NCBI RefSeq assembly: GCF_039649665.1
Contig: NZ_JBDJAW010000059.1
Span: 1 to 35,641, forward strand
Length of the DNA stretch: 35,641 bases
Direction: 5' to 3'
Source: Microbispora sp. ZYX-F-249
GTDB lineage: Bacteria > Actinomycetota > Actinomycetes > Streptosporangiales > Streptosporangiaceae
Made by a program: the position numbers and the translations under genes. A model generated the notes under the pieces. It was not told the origin of the DNA, did not search any database, and saw only the letters and a program-made list of their open reading frames with translations. This document shows positions 7,423-15,145 of this stretch, piece by piece (position 1 is the stretch's first letter; each line of letters opens with the position of its first letter).

Positions 7423-10263
7423 TCAGTCCTCGCCGGACAGCGCCGCGCGGAGGGTGGCGGCACGGTCGAGCACGGCGGAGGCGTCCTCGTGGCCGAGACT
7501 CCGCAGGAGGTCGCCGAGGTCGCCGAGCCCTGTGACGAGTGCGGGGCGGTGGCCCGGGTCGTCGGCGGCGAGGCGTTCCAGGACCTCGACGCATCTCCTC
7601 TGGTACGGCAGAGCGTCCAGCGGGCGGTCCGCGTCACGCAGGTATCCGGCCAGGCGGCCGAGGACCACGGGCAGGGGAGCGAGGAAGGTCTCCGGGGCGG
7701 CAGAGGCGCGTTCCTCGAAGATCTTCACGACCTCCGTCTGCGCGGTGGCGGCCTCGTCCGGCCTGCCCTGCCGGTCGAGGAGAGTGGCCATCGAGTCGAG
7801 CACGTGGACATAGGGGATCGGATCGGCGTCGGGCTCCTGGAGCAGATGGATCTCCCACAGAGCGCTCGCGCGGTCCAGGTGCCGCCTGGCATGGTCGAGC
7901 AGGCCGCCGCGGAGCAGGTCCTGGGCCACGTCGTTCAGCGTGCGCACGGTGCGCGCCAGGTCCTGCTGCACCTCGCTCAGATGCCCCACGACGTCGTCGG
8001 TGTCGTGGCCGAGGCAGGTCAGCAGGAACAACTTCTGCTCCAGCGAGCCCACGAGATGCTCCGTCTCGCCGAGCCGGGCCCAGATGTCGGCCGCCCTTTC
8101 CACGTACGGCAGGGCCGCGAGGTCGCCGGTCGGCGGGCAGAGCAGCGCGGCCAGCCTGTCGAGGGCCACGGCCAGCTTCCGGAGGAACGGCTCCGGGCGG
8201 TCCAGGGCCAGCTCCTCCAGGATCTCGACGGCCTCCCGCGCCATGCGGAGCGCGGCGTCGAGATCACCCGTGTCGGCGGTGCGGTCGGCGAGCAGGCCGA
8301 GCGCGTGAGCCAGGCCGGCGTGGTCGCCCGCCTCCCGATAGAGGTCGACGGCCATCCGCAGCGCCGAGCGGGACTCGTCCGGCTGGTCCGTACGCCAGAG
8401 GTACACGCCGAGAGACACCCAGGCCGAGGCGAGACGCGTACGGAAACCGTCGGGATCCTGCTGGGCGAGCTCGCCGTACAGGGACAGCGACCTGCGCATC
8501 AGGCTCAGCGAACGGTCGAGGCGTCCTTCGGCCTCGTGACAGCGGCTGAGGTCGTGCAGGGCGGACGCCAGCCTGTGCCCCTGCCAGACGTCCCCCGGCC
8601 GGTACGCCCGCTCCAGCAGGCTGACCGCCCGCTCCAGGCTGGTGACGGCGTGTTCGAAGCGGCCGCTCTCCTCGCGGAGCGTGCCCAGGAAGCACAGCAC
8701 GCCGGCCAGCCCGCGATACCAGGCGGGGTCGTCGTCGTCGTAGAGCCGCTGATAGACCTCGGCGGATTCGAGTGCGTCGCGGAGCGCGTCCTCGGGTCGT
8801 CCCGCGACCCTCGCGGTGATGGCCGCGTTGTAGAGCGCGTGCGCCAGTTCGGGCAGATCCCGGGACGCCCGGAACAGGGCGGCGGCCTCCGCCGTGGCGG
8901 CGGCCGAGGCCTCGTAGTCGCCCGCGGAGTGCAGGAGTGTGCCGAGCGTCCTGAGCGCTTCGCCGAGCCGCGGATCAGCAGCCTGCCGATAGAGCTCGGC
9001 ACACCGTCGCGCCTCCTCGGCCGCGCGGTCGTGCCGGTCGATCTCGGCCAGCCGCTCGCTCAGGCAGCCGTACGCCTGTGCGAGGTCCAGCGACCACGCC
9101 GAATCCGTCTCGGCGAGGTGCAGGTAGTGCTTGACCGCCTCCTGCGACGCGTACACGGCCTTGGCGCCACGTCCGGCGGCCGCGTACCGGATGCCGAGGT
9201 TGACCAGGCAGATCGCCAGCTCGGGAAGGTACTCGCCGGGGTCGGTCAGGGACAGCTCGCGATAGATGCCGACGGCCTCGCTCATCGCCTCCAGCGCGGC
9301 CTCGGAGTCCTCCAAGCGGACCAGCACGTCGCACAGCTGCCGGAGATGCCGGGCGCGGACCGCCGACCGGGGCGCGCTCAGCGCCAGAGCCTCCCGCAGG
9401 GCGTCGTGGGCGGAGTTCCACTCCTCGAGGTCGATGTGCCGTACGGCGAGACCGCCCCACGCCAGGCTCAGCGTCACCCGGTCCGCCGGGTCCTGCTGCG
9501 CGGCGAGCAGGGCTTCCTCGGAAGCGCGGCGGGCGGCGAGGAGGTCGCCCGCCGTGTGGTGGATGTCGCTCAGCACCGTGTACGTGCAGGCCGTTTCGTA
9601 GGAGTCGTCCAGGGCGCGGAACGTCTCCGCCGCCTGCCGGGCGGCGGCCACGGCTTCCGCGTGCTCGCCCTTGGCGCAGAGCATCCGGGCGTGCAGCCGC
9701 AGAGCAGACGCGTGCAGCGGCTCGGCCCACTCCTGGCGGATTCTCGCCACATCGCCCACGAGGCGCTTCGCGACGACTGTGGCCTCCGCGACCTTGCCCA
9801 GGCGGACGAGCAGCGCGGTGAGCGCCTCGGCCTCCGCGACGACCGCGTGCCAACGGTCCTCCTGCTCGGCGGCGAGCCTGCGCATACGGCTTAAGGCGTC
9901 CCGGCGCAGTGCCAGCGCCTCGTCAAACTCCTCCAGAACCGTGAGAGGGGAAGCCAGTCGGCTGGTGGCCTGCGCGATGCCGAACTCGCCGCCGAGCCGC
10001 TGCCGGAGGTCCAGCACGAGGCGGCACACGTCGAGTTCGTCGGCGACCCGTCCCTGTGCGGCAAGGCGGTCCGCCAGCGCGGCGAGCCGGACGGGCAGCT
10101 CGGCCTGCACGAACAGGGGCTCGTCGATGACCATCTGCTCGGGTGCGACGAGGTCGTCCCCGAGCCGGGCGCACAGCTCGTCGAGCGCACGCGAGACGCC
10201 GGCGTCGAAGAGCTCGGGATGCGCGGCGGCCAGGTCCTGGTACTGACGGATGACTATCGACAT
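7423..10263 (-). CDS. Large tetratricopeptide-repeat (TPR) protein
   Basis: This 946-aa protein is all-helical and built from degenerate TPR-like helix pairs almost from end to end, for example LGVYLWRTDQPDESRSALRMA and LGTLREESGRFEHAVTSLERA. No signal peptide, membrane helix or enzymatic motif is visible, so it is probably a cytoplasmic scaffold or protein-binding solenoid. ATG at 10263 is chosen over an in-frame TTG at 10320: the extra 19 residues look unlike the rest, and GGAG lies upstream of the ATG, although at a long 13-base distance. The gene is 48 bases upstream of the propeller kinase in the same direction. The pair resembles kinase-plus-TPR signalling modules common in actinomycetes, and the kinase may phosphorylate or recruit it (inference). 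Confidence 0.82.
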   Translation of the reverse strand: MSIVIRQYQDLAAAHPELFDAGVSRALDELCARLGDDLVAPEQMVIDEPLFVQAELPVRLAALADRLAAQGRVADELDVCRLVLDLRQRLGGEFGIAQATSRLASPLTVLEEFDEALALRRDALSRMRRLAAEQEDRWHAVVAEAEALTALLVRLGKVAEATVVAKRLVGDVARIRQEWAEPLHASALRLHARMLCAKGEHAEAVAAARQAAETFRALDDSYETACTYTVLSDIHHTAGDLLAARRASEEALLAAQQDPADRVTLSLAWGGLAVRHIDLEEWNSAHDALREALALSAPRSAVRARHLRQLCDVLVRLEDSEAALEAMSEAVGIYRELSLTDPGEYLPELAICLVNLGIRYAAAGRGAKAVYASQEAVKHYLHLAETDSAWSLDLAQAYGCLSERLAEIDRHDRAAEEARRCAELYRQAADPRLGEALRTLGTLLHSAGDYEASAAATAEAAALFRASRDLPELAHALYNAAITARVAGRPEDALRDALESAEVYQRLYDDDDPAWYRGLAGVLCFLGTLREESGRFEHAVTSLERAVSLLERAYRPGDVWQGHRLASALHDLSRCHEAEGRLDRSLSLMRRSLSLYGELAQQDPDGFRTRLASAWVSLGVYLWRTDQPDESRSALRMAVDLYREAGDHAGLAHALGLLADRTADTGDLDAALRMAREAVEILEELALDRPEPFLRKLAVALDRLAALLCPPTGDLAALPYVERAADIWARLGETEHLVGSLEQKLFLLTCLGHDTDDVVGHLSEVQQDLARTVRTLNDVAQDLLRGGLLDHARRHLDRASALWEIHLLQEPDADPIPYVHVLDSMATLLDRQGRPDEAATAQTEVVKIFEERASAAPETFLAPLPVVLGRLAGYLRDADRPLDALPYQRRCVEVLERLAADDPGHRPALVTGLGDLGDLLRSLGHEDASAVLDRAATLRAALSGED

Positions 10264-10328
10264 GTCCGCAGGACATCTCCAACCAGCATGGAACGTGACA
10301 ACGTCCGAATCATGGCGCAATCCGGACA

Positions 10329-10348
10329 GAGATGTATAGATCCATCTC
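10329..10348. repeat. Inverted repeat upstream of the TPR gene
   Basis: GAGATG at 10329-10334 is repeated inverted as CATCTC at 10343-10348, enclosing the AT-rich TATAGATC. It lies about 65 bases upstream of the TPR gene start, in the 129-base gap after the HTH gene. It could be an operator or promoter element of the TPR-kinase operon. No confident -35 box was found. Confidence 0.35.
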
Positions 10349-10392
10349 GACGAAGACCTTAGCAGCAGCGATCTCGTGAACTCAATACACGA

Positions 10393-11019
10393 CTAGGTTT
10401 GGCTTTGCGACTGAAAGGTGAGATAGGCGATAGGGCCGCCCGAGTTGGATGTGAGCCGCTTGCCGAGAACGCGTTCGGCGATCCGCAGGTCGCCGGGTGA
10501 GCCGCTCCGGACCGCGTTGGCGGGGGCGTCGAGGTCGGTGATGTAACCGGCGAGCCGTGCGTCGAACCGGTGACGTATCGGCCCGTCGCCGGTCGACCTG
10601 CTGTCCCAGTCGCCCAGACCCGTCAGCACCGCCACGACGAAGCCGCCGAGTGTCACGGGCAGAACGCCGGCCCGCGCGATCTTCTCCGGATTGCCCACCC
10701 ACCAGCCGCGGAGTGCTTCCAGCAGGTGCTCGGGTGCCAGATCGGCGTGGAAGCCGATGTAGGGCCGATCCTCGGCGGGGACCGGCTTGGCCACGTCGAC
10801 GCGCAGCACCGCAATGGTGTTCGTACGCGCGGGCGTGGACAGGAGGCGCGGTGTCACATGGGAGCGATGAGCGATGCGCCGCGCCACATTCTCGGGGATG
10901 ACCTGCGCGGCGCCGGGATGACCGGCCACGGGGAGCAGGCCCGCTGCCGCGAGCTTGCGCAAGGCGGCGAGCGAGATGTCGAAGCGGTCCGCGGCCTGCC
11001 GCAGGGTGATGAAGGTCAT
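10393..11019 (-). CDS. MerR-like HTH protein of unknown function
   Basis: This 208-aa protein has about 55 N-terminal residues that read as a MerR/excisionase-type winged helix: TLRQAADRFDISLAALRKLA followed by a wing-like GLLPVAGHPG and a second helix. The remaining 150 residues have no family I recognise. They contain a Trp-rich segment (LRGWWVGNPEKI), a hydrophobic strand region (VTLGGFVVAVLTGL) and a charged tail. It could be a regulator with a ligand- or protein-binding C-terminal domain. The ATG start has GAGGAG about 11 bases upstream. It lies between the TPR-kinase pair and the DUF2075 fragment, all on the same strand. Confidence 0.65.
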   Translation of the reverse strand: MTFITLRQAADRFDISLAALRKLAAAGLLPVAGHPGAAQVIPENVARRIAHRSHVTPRLLSTPARTNTIAVLRVDVAKPVPAEDRPYIGFHADLAPEHLLEALRGWWVGNPEKIARAGVLPVTLGGFVVAVLTGLGDWDSRSTGDGPIRHRFDARLAGYITDLDAPANAVRSGSPGDLRIAERVLGKRLTSNSGGPIAYLTFQSQSQT

Positions 11020-11092
11020 GGCCCGGCGTCGTCTCTCCTCTGCTTCGGTTCAACTGCTCGAGCTGAGCAAAGTTGTCCGCACGCCGTCCAGA

Positions 11093-11108
11093 GAGGCAGC
11101 CCTGCCTC
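11093..11108 (-). terminator. Hairpin at the end of the DUF2075 fragment
   Basis: GAGGCA/TGCCTC arms (11093-11098 and 11103-11108) overlap the stop codon of the fragment and form a six-base-pair stem with a four-base loop. It is followed on the minus strand by a short pyrimidine run. It may be the original terminator of the lost helicase gene. Confidence 0.4.
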
Positions 11109-11829
11109 ATCGCTCCGGCAGCAGCGAGGCGAGGAAGTCCTGCGTCTTGGCGTCCACCGAATAGACGGCGGTGCCGATCATGCCACGGGTGAGCAGCACC
11201 TTGTAGGTGTTGCGGATCAGCCGGTCGGCCTGCTCGTCGGTGACGGACTTCTTCATCAACTCCGGGTCCTTGCTGGCCGCGCGTACGGTGACCAGGCGGC
11301 CGTCGCGGTAGACGAGGTCGGGACCGAGGATGACGCCGTTCCAGTCGTACTCGAAGCCCTGGGCGGTGTACACGCACCCGACCTGCTCGAAGCCGCCCGT
11401 CATGGTGGCCCACAGTGCGGCGGGAGGGGCGTCGCCGACGGCGCGGTCACCCTTGACGTTCCACGGCTTGGACCAGCCGTCGACCTGTACGTCGGGCACC
11501 AGGCGATCGCCGTCCGGGTCGCTCCACCGCCAGCAGAAACCGGCCGTCACCCGTGCCGAGTAGCCGTCGTCGAGTTTGCCGCGCAGCAGCCCTTCCAGCT
11601 CGTACGGTGACTCGGCGAGCGTGACCTCGAAGTTGGCGTCGCCGGACCACGCCTCGGGCTCCTCGCCGTTGAGGCCCAGCAGCCGCAGCACCCACTCCTC
11701 GTACGCCCGGCTGCCACCGCAGCGGAACTGGGCGTCCAGGTCCACCTGGTGGACGGTCAGGCCTAGCGACTCCGCGTGCGCCTGGCGACGGCGGCGCGGA
11801 CAGGCCGCGGACGCGGTGCCGGGTGCGGG
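11107..11829 (-). pseudogene. C-terminal remnant of a DUF2075 (Schlafen-type) DNA/RNA helicase
   Basis: The frame encodes the conserved C-terminal third of DUF2075 proteins: a DAQFRCGGS motif, VTAGFCWRWSDP, NVKGDRAVG, VGCVYTAQGFEYDWNGVI, and a final NTYKVLLTRGMIGTAVYS. The last two carry late helicase motifs. The N-terminal part with Walker A and B is absent. A GTG at 11745 could start a 212-aa product. However, recognisable family sequence (ESLGLTVHQVDL) continues upstream of that codon and runs back, in frame, to the ADP-ribosylglycohydrolase stop at 11830-11832. That is the mark of a 5'-truncated gene joined to its neighbour by deletion. Whether the fragment is still translated is unknown; it cannot be an active helicase. 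Confidence 0.8.
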
Positions 11830-12930
11830 TCAGCAGCCGGGGTACTTGTCGCGGGGGAGGCGGCCGCCGGTGAACTTGCCGGTGAACGCGGCGGTGAAGT
11901 CGTCGGCGAGCTCGACGACGGTGTCCCGGCCCTCCAGCCGGGACAGCCAGCGCCGCGGCAGCACCGGCTCTCCGTGCACCGTGCCGAGCAGGTTGCCGCA
12001 GAGGGAGCCGGTCGAGTCGCTGTCACCGGAGTGGTTGACCGCGAGCAGCAGCGCCCGCTCGATGTCCTCGCCGCTCACCAGCGCGCAGTAAACCGCGATC
12101 GCGAGCGCCTCCTCGGCCACCCATCCGCCGCCGAGCGTCTCCACTGCCTCGGGCGAGGGCTTTGCCGTCCCGGTAAGGGCGACCGCCGCCTCGATCGCGG
12201 CGGTGGTCTCCTCGTGCGCGGGCCGCTCGGCGAGCAGCGCGAGGGTGTCCTGGACGGCCTCCGCCAGCGGCGCGCCCTGGGCCAGGAGGCAGACCAGCGC
12301 GGCGAAGGCCCCGGCCGCCAGATAGCCGGTGGGGTGTCCGTGCGTGATCTGCGCGCAGTCGGCCGCGAGCGTGAAGGCCTCGCGCGGGTCGCGAGTGGCC
12401 AGTCCGAAAGGGGCGGAACGCATGACGGTGCCGCAGCCCTTCGAACCGGGATTGACCGGGCCGGGCATGCCGGGGGCGGCGAGCGGGCCGAGGTTCGCGT
12501 GCAGCCCGGACAGGCAGGCGTTGCCGGGCGCGCGACGCGAGTACAGCCAGGCCTGCTCGCGCAGCCACCCGGTGCGTACGAGGCCGTCCGCGGGCGGCGG
12601 CACGCGATGTTCCTGGGTGTCGAGCCAGCGAAGGTAGGCGTGGCGCACCACGTGCACCTCGCCGCCGCCGATGCCTCTCTCTCCGGCGCGTACGCGGGCG
12701 CGGATCAGCCCCTCGACGGTGAACAGCGTCATCTGGGTGTCGTCGGTGATCCGGCCGGTCCTGCCACCCCAGTCGGGCGCGAGATCGGTCAGCCCCGCTT
12801 CACCGTGATCGCGGCGGATCGCGGCGATCGAGTCGAACTCGACGGGGGCGCCGAGGGCGTCGCCGATCGCCCCACCCAGCAGGCAGCCGCGCACCCGCGC
12901 ACCGAACGGAACATCGCTCACAATCTGCAC
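11830..12930 (-). CDS. ADP-ribosylglycohydrolase (ARH/DraG family)
   Basis: This 366-aa cytoplasmic protein has the three metal-binding motifs of the ARH fold: GAIGDALGAPVEF near the N-terminus, ITDDTQMTLFT around residues 60-70, and NHSGDSDSTGS in the C-terminal third. The family removes ADP-ribose from proteins, nucleic acids or small molecules using a two-magnesium centre, and all the usual aspartates are present. The frame starts with GTG at 12930. A second GTG (12921) is also possible, and neither has a strong ribosome site. It diverges from the ROK regulator. The C-terminus (DKYPGC) looks natural, so the gene seems intact although a DUF2075 remnant continues in the same frame after its TGA. 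Confidence 0.9.
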   Translation of the reverse strand: MQIVSDVPFGARVRGCLLGGAIGDALGAPVEFDSIAAIRRDHGEAGLTDLAPDWGGRTGRITDDTQMTLFTVEGLIRARVRAGERGIGGGEVHVVRHAYLRWLDTQEHRVPPPADGLVRTGWLREQAWLYSRRAPGNACLSGLHANLGPLAAPGMPGPVNPGSKGCGTVMRSAPFGLATRDPREAFTLAADCAQITHGHPTGYLAAGAFAALVCLLAQGAPLAEAVQDTLALLAERPAHEETTAAIEAAVALTGTAKPSPEAVETLGGGWVAEEALAIAVYCALVSGEDIERALLLAVNHSGDSDSTGSLCGNLLGTVHGEPVLPRRWLSRLEGRDTVVELADDFTAAFTGKFTGGRLPRDKYPGC

Positions 12931-12952
12931 CGTAGCGTCAAAACCGTCCCTC

Positions 12953-12981
12953 TTGTCGCGGAGTCGCCGATCGGATAGAAA
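12953..12981 (+). promoter_or_regulatory. Probable promoter of the ROK-chbG-symporter operon
   Basis: TTGTCG at 12953-12958 and TAGAAA at 12976-12981 are separated by 17 bases, a good match to a vegetative -35/-10 pair. Transcription would begin near 12988, just before the palindromic operator, which fits repression by blocking initiation. Confidence 0.5.
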
Positions 12982-12993
12982 CGGTGCTCACCT

Positions 12994-13020
12994 CGAGTAG
13001 GAAACTTTCCGTCCTACTCG
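12994..13020. promoter_or_regulatory. Palindromic operator in front of the ROK regulator
   Basis: Nine-base arms CGAGTAGGA (12994-13002) and TCCTACTCG (13012-13020) are perfectly complementary around nine bases. Nested inside but off-centre is a second perfect dyad, GGAAACTTTCC (13000-13010). It lies just downstream of the predicted transcription start and 14 bases before the chosen start codon. The ROK protein itself is the most likely ligand (inference). Confidence 0.65.
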
Positions 13021-13034
13021 GGCCGGAACGCGGG

Positions 13035-14252
13035 GTGAGCGTGAGCGGGAACTACCTGGCCGGGCCGCAGGGCCTGCTCCGGTCGATCAACGCCCGCGCC
13101 GTGCTCGACGTCGTCGACCGCGAGGGGCCGCTGGGCCGCCCGGAGATCACCAGGGCGACGGGCCTGTCCAAGACCACGGTCGCCCAGGCGCTGCGCGAGC
13201 TTCTCACGCTCCGGGTCGTCGAGGAGGCGGGCGCCGACACCACCCGTCGGGGGCCCGCCGCGACCCTCTACCGGATCGCCCCGCGCTGCGCGTTCGGGCT
13301 CGGGGTGGACGTCGGCCACCTGCGCGTCCGCGCCGTCCTCGTCGACGCGTCGGGGGAGGTGCTGGCCCGGGCGGAGACGCGGGCGCCGCGCCGCAAGGTG
13401 GCCGACACGGCGGCGACGGTGGCGGCGCTCGCCGCCGAGTGCGCCGAGCGGGCCGGGACCGAGCCGGACGCCGTCGGCCAGGCCGTCGTCGGCGTGCCCG
13501 CGGTCGTGGCGCGTGACGGCCGCACGGTAAGGCGGGCGTACGGGCTGCCGCAGGGCGGCCGCGGCCTGGCGGAGGCCATCGAGCGCGACCTGCCCGTCCC
13601 TGTGCTCCTGGAGAACGACGTCAACCTCGCCGCCGTCGCCGAGCAGCGGTTCGGCTCGTGCGCGGACGTCGCCGACTTCGTGCTGCTGGGCGCCGGGGTC
13701 GGCCTGGGCGCCGGGATCGTGCTCGGCGGCCGTCTCCACCGGGGATTCGCCGGGGGAGCGGGTGAGGTCGGGTTCCTGCCCCATCCCGCCACCGAGCTCG
13801 GCACCGAGGTGATCGGCGCCCGCCGCATCGCCGAACAGGCCAGGCAGGCCGGCATCGAGGGCAGCCCGTCCCCGCGCGAGATCTTCGAACGAGCCAGGGG
13901 CGGCGACGAGAGGGCGCTGGCGGTCGTCGACGCGACCGCCCGCAGGATCGCCCACGTCGCGGCATCGATCGCCCTGGTGATCGAGCCGGAGCTGTTCGTG
14001 CTCGGCGGCGCGTTCGGCGCCAGCGCCGACCTGCTGCTCGGGCGCATCCGCCGTCACCTGGCCAGGGACGCCGCGCCGCTGCCGATCAGGATCATCGCGA
14101 GCGGCGTCCCCGAGGACGCGGTGCTGCGCGGTGCGGCCTGGCTGGCCCGCCATCGGGCGCGGGAACGCGCCTTCGCGGCCGTCACCGGCGGCCGGCCGTA
14201 CGACACGGACCTCGGCGGGCCCGCCGAACCCGGGAAAGGGGACATCACGTGA
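13035..14252 (+). CDS. ROK family transcriptional regulator (NagC/XylR type)
   Basis: This 405-aa protein has an N-terminal winged helix (INARAVLDVVDREGPLGRPEITRATGLSKTTVAQAL in two pieces, about residues 15-50) and a C-terminal ROK sugar-kinase-like fold. The fold includes the DVGHLRVRAVLVD phosphate-loop region, LLENDVNLAAVAE, and GAGVGLGAGIVLGGRLHRGFAGGAGEVG in two parts. The canonical Cys-rich zinc motif of ROK proteins is not apparent. Such proteins repress sugar genes and release DNA on binding a sugar or sugar phosphate. GTG at 13035 is preferred over GTG at 12984, because the latter would place the operator inside the gene. The stop overlaps the deacetylase start by 4 bases. It probably controls its own operon. 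Confidence 0.88.
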   Translation: MSVSGNYLAGPQGLLRSINARAVLDVVDREGPLGRPEITRATGLSKTTVAQALRELLTLRVVEEAGADTTRRGPAATLYRIAPRCAFGLGVDVGHLRVRAVLVDASGEVLARAETRAPRRKVADTAATVAALAAECAERAGTEPDAVGQAVVGVPAVVARDGRTVRRAYGLPQGGRGLAEAIERDLPVPVLLENDVNLAAVAEQRFGSCADVADFVLLGAGVGLGAGIVLGGRLHRGFAGGAGEVGFLPHPATELGTEVIGARRIAEQARQAGIEGSPSPREIFERARGGDERALAVVDATARRIAHVAASIALVIEPELFVLGGAFGASADLLLGRIRRHLARDAAPLPIRIIASGVPEDAVLRGAAWLARHRARERAFAAVTGGRPYDTDLGGPAEPGKGDIT

Positions 14253-15145
14253 ACCTCGCGCAACGGCTCGGCGCCGGGCCGGAAGACCGGCTGCTGATCG
14301 TGAACGCCGACGACTACGGCATGTGCCGGGCGGCGAACACCGGCATCACCTCCCTGCTCGCCGCCCGCGCCATCAGCTCGGCCACCGTCATGACGCCGTG
14401 CCCGTGGGCCCCCGACGCGGTCCGTACGGCCGTCGCGGGCGGCTACGACGTCGGCGTCCACCTGACGTTCACCAGCGAGTGGGAGGGATACCGGTGGGGA
14501 CCGGTGACCCGTGACCGCGCGGTGCCCTCGCTCGTGGACGATGCCGGCTACTTCCCGGCCGACTCCCGCACGGTGGAAGAGCGGGCCGACCCCGAGGAGG
14601 TCCGCGCGGAGATCGACGCGCAGATCCGCAGGGCCGTCGCCCTCGGCCTCGACCCGTCGCACGCCGACAACCACATGGGCAGCCTGTACGGCCTGGCCAC
14701 GGGCAGGGACTTCCTCGACGTGGTCTTCGCGGCGTGCGCGGAGCACGGCCTGCCGTTCCGGCTGCCCCGGACCCTCGACGGCATGGGCCTGCCGGAGGAG
14801 CTGGAGCCGTTCGCGCGGGCCAGGGCCGAGGCCGCCGACGCGGCGGGCGTGGTGATCCTCGACCGGCTGTGGACGCTGCCCTTCGAACTGGCCGAGGGGG
14901 AGACGTACGAAACGGTCCGGGACGACATGGCAGGGCTGATCCGGGCGTTGCGCCCCGGGGTCACCGAGATCTACATCCACCCGTTCGAGGACACCGGCGA
15001 GCTCCGGCAGATTATGCCGCACCACGCGAAACGCGGCATGGAGCTGCGCCTGTTCACCGATCCGGAGGTCCGCCGCGCCATCGCCGAGGAGGGCGTCCGG
15101 CTCATCGGCTGGTCGGACCTGCGCACGCTGCAGAGAACCCGATGA
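14249..15145 (+). CDS. chbG: ChbG/YdjC-family carbohydrate deacetylase
   Basis: This 298-aa cytoplasmic protein has the YdjC metal site: NADDYGM near residue 19-25, GVHLTFTSEW near 73, and HADNHMG near 138. ChbG removes an acetyl group from N-acetylglucosamine oligosaccharides such as diacetylchitobiose; other YdjC proteins act on different acetylated sugars, so the substrate here is open. The GTG start overlaps the ROK stop (GTGA) and its stop overlaps the symporter ATG (ATGA), giving a tightly coupled three-gene operon. With a sugar symporter and a ROK sensor beside it, uptake and deacetylation of an N-acetylated disaccharide is the simplest reading (inference). Confidence 0.85.
   Translation: MNLAQRLGAGPEDRLLIVNADDYGMCRAANTGITSLLAARAISSATVMTPCPWAPDAVRTAVAGGYDVGVHLTFTSEWEGYRWGPVTRDRAVPSLVDDAGYFPADSRTVEERADPEEVRAEIDAQIRRAVALGLDPSHADNHMGSLYGLATGRDFLDVVFAACAEHGLPFRLPRTLDGMGLPEELEPFARARAEAADAAGVVILDRLWTLPFELAEGETYETVRDDMAGLIRALRPGVTEIYIHPFEDTGELRQIMPHHAKRGMELRLFTDPEVRRAIAEEGVRLIGWSDLRTLQRTR

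Noticed and set aside
5698..9894. A 1398-codon open frame on the plus strand
   Set aside because: It lies opposite the kinase and TPR genes, which have clear domains. Its translation is low-complexity Arg/Gly/Val-rich sequence, the usual shadow in high-GC DNA.
10264..10320. N-terminal extension of the TPR protein from a TTG
   Set aside because: TTG is a rare start, and the 19 extra residues do not resemble the helical repeats; the ATG at 10263 is simpler.
11830..11832. Selenocysteine or programmed read-through at the TGA joining the glycohydrolase to the DUF2075 fragment
   Set aside because: The glycohydrolase ends naturally, the residues after the TGA are unconserved for about 20 codons, and a truncation scar explains the arrangement more simply.
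12984..13034. N-terminal extension of the ROK protein from GTG at 12984
   Set aside because: It would put the operator inside the gene and only a few bases from the predicted transcription start; the extra residues are not ROK-like.
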